Shown here one piece after another: positions 61,271 through 64,000 of a stretch of 64,000 nt of DNA (position 1 is the stretch's first letter; each line of letters opens with the position of its first letter). The stretch is from Tolypothrix tenuis PCC 7101 (GTDB taxonomy: Bacteria > Cyanobacteriota > Cyanobacteriia > Cyanobacteriales > Nostocaceae), in assembly GCF_002368295.1 (NCBI RefSeq), contig NZ_AP018248.1, positions 1,088,477 through 1,152,476 on the forward strand, in the 5' to 3' direction. Made by a program: the position numbers and the translations under genes. Under the pieces are notes generated by a model. That model was given only the letters and a program-made list of their open reading frames with translations, was not told where the DNA came from and ran no database searches.

Positions 61271-62776
61271 TTAAAATCCAGAGAAGATAGTTCTAAGAAT
61301 CCCGAAGACTGCGCCTACAGGACTAAAGATAGCACCAAGGGTATCTCCAGTGCGAGCTACACCATTACGGCTGACTACGACCACATCGTTATTGCGGAGG
61401 ATGGGATTAGTTTGCTCATTGATTCCTTTGGAGAAATCTACTTGTACTACACGTTTGGTCACAGTTCCATTGGGATTTAAGCGAATCAAATCCACAGCAC
61501 CACTTTTCGCTCTAGCATCGTTAAATCCACCAGCAGCTAGCAATGCTTGGTTTAATGAACTGTTTGGCTTCAGGTCTACAGAACCAGGTCTTTTAACTTC
61601 GCCTACCACACCAACTTGAATAACTGTGGGAGATAAAGTAGTAGTTGCTAATTGAGTCGCTTCTGCGGGGTTAATCTCGGTTGCTGTAGGGATAACAATT
61701 GTATCTCCATCTTGGACGATCACATCTTGGTTAACATCGCCACTCTGCAATAGTTGCCAAAGATTGATATCTATGGTTTGTTCTGTCCCAGTTCTGGTGG
61801 GGCGGCGGATTTTCAGATTGCGAATATCGGCTTGTGGTGTAATTCCCCCAGCTAGTTGAATTGACCTTGTGAGAGTTGGGTAACCAGTACCAGTCGCTCC
61901 ACCATTTTGTCCTTCTGTACTACCTTGAGTCACAAGATAAGAGCCAGGACGGTTAACTTCGCCAATTACTGCTACCGTGCGTGGTTTTGTAGGATCGGCA
62001 GCAAAGTTAGCTGCAAACAAATTGCGTGCTTCTGCTACGTTAAAAGTAGTGGCAGTGGGTACAACGATGGTGTCACCATCCCTTAAGGTAATATCCTGCC
62101 CAATTGTACCTGTTTGAATAAATTGTTTTAAATTCAGTGTTACTGTTTGCTCGCCAGTCCTTCCCAACTTGCGACGTAATTGCACTTTAGTAACATCGGC
62201 TGCGAGTGTTACGCCTTCGGCTGTGGTCAGGGCTGCTAATACAGTTGGGTATTGTACGCCAGGATTGTTTCCTGCGCCTCCCTGTAAGTTGAGAGTGTAA
62301 GCTCCTGGGCGTGTAACTTCTCCTGCTACAAAAATATTGATGGGGCGTGGTGATAGCAGGTTAACGGAAATTAGAGGACGTTTCAGATAGCGTTTGTATT
62401 GTTCGCTAATTAAATCAGCGGCCTGTTCGGTAGTTAGCCCAAGAACTGAGATACTACCAATTAAGGGTAAGTTAATCGAGCCACCTGGGGGAACTTGGTA
62501 TTCACCAGTATATTCTGGCACTTCAAATACGTTGACCCGTATCAGGTCGCCGCCGCCTAATAAATAATTAGTATCTATAACAGATGATACAGATGGCGCT
62601 GCCGGTGCTGTAGTAGGTGTTGTGAACTGAGCATTAGGTAATACTGGTCTTCTATTCGGTGATACCGGTTGTCCCTGAGCTTGACTAGCAGATGGCGCAG
62701 CAACATTAACAGCCGTTAACACAACCACACCCATAATTGACTGAGTGAGGATTTTCAGCAAACCTGTATTAAGCAT
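61271..62776 (-). CDS. Polysaccharide export protein (Wza-like, SLBB domains)
   Basis: 501 residues. A signal peptide (IMGVVVLTAVNVAAPSASQAQ), a poly-export domain (about 70-155: LGGGDLIRVNVFEVPEYTGEY), then three SLBB-type units beginning IFVAGEVTRPGAYTL, VAVIGEVNRPGSYLV and VGVVGEVKRPGSVDL. A C-terminal hydrophobic stretch follows. Such proteins form the periplasmic/outer-membrane channel for capsule or exopolysaccharide. The partner Wzc/Wzb genes are not next to it. Confidence 0.9.
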   Translation of the reverse strand: MLNTGLLKILTQSIMGVVVLTAVNVAAPSASQAQGQPVSPNRRPVLPNAQFTTPTTAPAAPSVSSVIDTNYLLGGGDLIRVNVFEVPEYTGEYQVPPGGSINLPLIGSISVLGLTTEQAADLISEQYKRYLKRPLISVNLLSPRPINIFVAGEVTRPGAYTLNLQGGAGNNPGVQYPTVLAALTTAEGVTLAADVTKVQLRRKLGRTGEQTVTLNLKQFIQTGTIGQDITLRDGDTIVVPTATTFNVAEARNLFAANFAADPTKPRTVAVIGEVNRPGSYLVTQGSTEGQNGGATGTGYPTLTRSIQLAGGITPQADIRNLKIRRPTRTGTEQTIDINLWQLLQSGDVNQDVIVQDGDTIVIPTATEINPAEATQLATTTLSPTVIQVGVVGEVKRPGSVDLKPNSSLNQALLAAGGFNDARAKSGAVDLIRLNPNGTVTKRVVQVDFSKGINEQTNPILRNNDVVVVSRNGVARTGDTLGAIFSPVGAVFGILRTIFSGF

Positions 62777-63162
62777 ATTTACCTAAGACTCTGAAACTAC
62801 AATTGCTAAAATACTGTCTAAACATTTTAATCTTGACTATACGGAATTACTCAAGTTCCGCCACATTCTTATTTTCTTATAAAAACTTGACCTTCCGGAG
62901 AAGTATTTGTTGCCGGAAATTGAACTTTCAGTAAAGCTAATTTAAAGTTTGGGCAATTTAAATCTTAATTTATAGTAAATCAGGCAGTGATGTTACTGAA
63001 ATATTTTGATAAATTTGCAAGTTAATATCAACTAAGTCTTGTTATCTACTTAATTCTGCTGTGTTATTTATAATTGCCCAGAAGTTTAACTTAGCTATTG
63101 CTTAATTTAATTTTCAGTATACTTAGCAGAAATTACCAATAGTAATCCTACAGTTAATTGTA
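62777..63162. other. 386-bp intergenic region, nothing recognised
   Basis: AT-rich; the promoter of the SLBB gene should lie here. No gene, repeat or hairpin with support. Confidence 0.4.
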
Positions 63163-64000
63163 TTAGTGAGACAAATGATGTTTGTGTCGAATCTGTTGCA
63201 TAAAAAACTCTTCAAGAGAGAGGCGCGACAAATTCATCGCCATAATTTGTCCTCCCATAAGCCGGAGGCTGGCTAGAAAATCATAGTAATTTTCTTGTTG
63301 TAGTGTACCTTGCCAAGAAGCATCAGCTTTAAATACAACATTAGGTAACCATTTCTCCAAAATCTCTCTGTTACCCCCTATACCTTTGACTTCATAGATG
63401 CTGGAGTCACCTAATAGTTCATGAAAGGAACCAGTACAGATTAATTCCCCTTGAGCGAGAATAGCAACGCGATCGCATAATATTTCGACTTCACTCAGGA
63501 TATGGCTGTTGAAGAAAATTGTCTTACCTGCGGCTTTCAGTTTTAAAATAATTTCCCGCATTTGGTAGCGGCCTACAGGATCGAGACCAGACATCGGCTC
63601 ATCTAGAAATACCACATTGGGGTCGTTGATTAGTGCCTGAGCCATACCAACGCGCTGTAACATACCCTTGGAATAACGACGCATCTGTTTTTTGCGCGCA
63701 TCAGCCTGAGATAAACCGACTAATTCTAATAGTTCAGGAATGCGTTGGCGTTGAATATTTTGGGGAATTTGAAATATTCCCGCCGCTAACTGTAAAAATT
63801 CCCAGCCAGTGAGATAGTCATACAAATAGGGATTTTCTGGCAGGTAGCCAATATATTGCTTAACACTGCGATCGCCTAATGGTTTACCTAGCAACAATCC
63901 CCTTCCAGAGGTAGGGCGGATAATTCCTAGTAAAAGTTTTAACAAGGTGGTTTTCCCCGCACCATTGGGCCCTAGTAACCCAAAAGTTTCTCCTTGGTGA
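63163..64000 (-). CDS. ABC transporter ATP-binding protein (start lies beyond the window)
   Basis: 279 residues visible, continuing past position 64000. Walker A GPNGAGKTT, signature YSKGMLQRVGMAQAL, Walker B VVFLDEPMSGLDP and the H-loop FNSHILSE are present, and a C-terminal domain of about 60 residues follows. The type is the ABC-2 exporter ATPase family (CcmA/Nod-like). The permease partner is not visible; it would be expected downstream, but the gap and the SLBB gene follow instead. Confidence 0.92.
   Translation of the reverse strand, partial: HQGETFGLLGPNGAGKTTLLKLLLGIIRPTSGRGLLLGKPLGDRSVKQYIGYLPENPYLYDYLTGWEFLQLAAGIFQIPQNIQRQRIPELLELVGLSQADARKKQMRRYSKGMLQRVGMAQALINDPNVVFLDEPMSGLDPVGRYQMREIILKLKAAGKTIFFNSHILSEVEILCDRVAILAQGELICTGSFHELLGDSSIYEVKGIGGNREILEKWLPNVVFKADASWQGTLQQENYYDFLASLRLMGGQIMAMNLSRLSLEEFFMQQIRHKHHLSH

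Overview
The window looks like chromosomal DNA of a filamentous, probably heterocyst-forming cyanobacterium (Nostoc/Anabaena/Calothrix type). This rests on frequent HIP1 octamers (GCGATCGC), photosynthesis-linked genes (psbY, ferredoxin-thioredoxin reductase ftrC, a phytol-kinase-like gene), the kdpA-kdpB-kdpG-kdpC order described in Anabaena, and abundant short tandem heptamer repeats (STRR types such as CCCCAGT, TTACCAA, GTCAAGA) in most gaps and inside several genes. No tRNA, rRNA, complete insertion sequence, prophage or CRISPR array was seen.

Layout. 1-310: start of argD (minus). 0.6-1.7 kb: a K+ channel with an RCK domain, flanked by 80-bp direct repeats. 2.1-3.3 kb: a PEP-CTERM surface protein with a terminator. 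3.85-12.8 kb: two hybrid histidine kinases; the first (2197 aa) has twelve 92-residue HAMP units in exact 276-bp register, then GAF, coiled coil, HisKA, HATPase and three receiver domains. 12.9-16.4 kb: O-antigen-ligase-like and YaaW-like genes, divergent from a FAD oxidoreductase. 16.9-18.8 kb: two small unknown genes and a GST. 18.9-22.8 kb: a peroxiredoxin-like protein, 2-Cys peroxiredoxin and a glycogen-debranching-type glucosidase. 22.9-28.7 kb: map, a cupredoxin, a double M16 peptidase, a VOC protein and a TIGR02652-type protein. 28.9-33.7 kb: gamma-carbonic-anhydrase-like protein, psbY, folC, ftrC with DUF309, and DUF58. 33.9-40.5 kb: pilT, eno, argC, ribBA. 40.9-46.7 kb: amidase, membrane proteins, phytol-kinase-like gene, yidD, VanX-type dipeptidase, DUF2127 and a tandem TspO pair. 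46.7-53.0 kb: mobile-element remnants, then kdpABGC. 53.2-64 kb: pentapeptide-repeat protein, large zinc metalloprotease, DUF1995, DUF1400 hydrolase, SLBB export protein and a truncated ABC ATPase.

Functional themes are potassium handling (RCK channel, Kdp ATPase), cytosolic signal integration by the giant HAMP-array kinase, redox homeostasis (FTR, peroxiredoxins, GST), envelope work (amidase, dipeptidase, SLBB protein, ligase, PEP-CTERM protein) and central metabolism (enolase, Arg, riboflavin, folate).

The most unusual signals are the homogenised HAMP array, which resembles the repeats of fungal group III (Nik1/Os-1) kinases; a small non-autonomous transposable element present twice, each copy with a 10-bp target duplication; repeat families that have entered coding sequences in frame; the structured kdp leader and the absence of kdpD next to kdpC; and two possible small RNAs.
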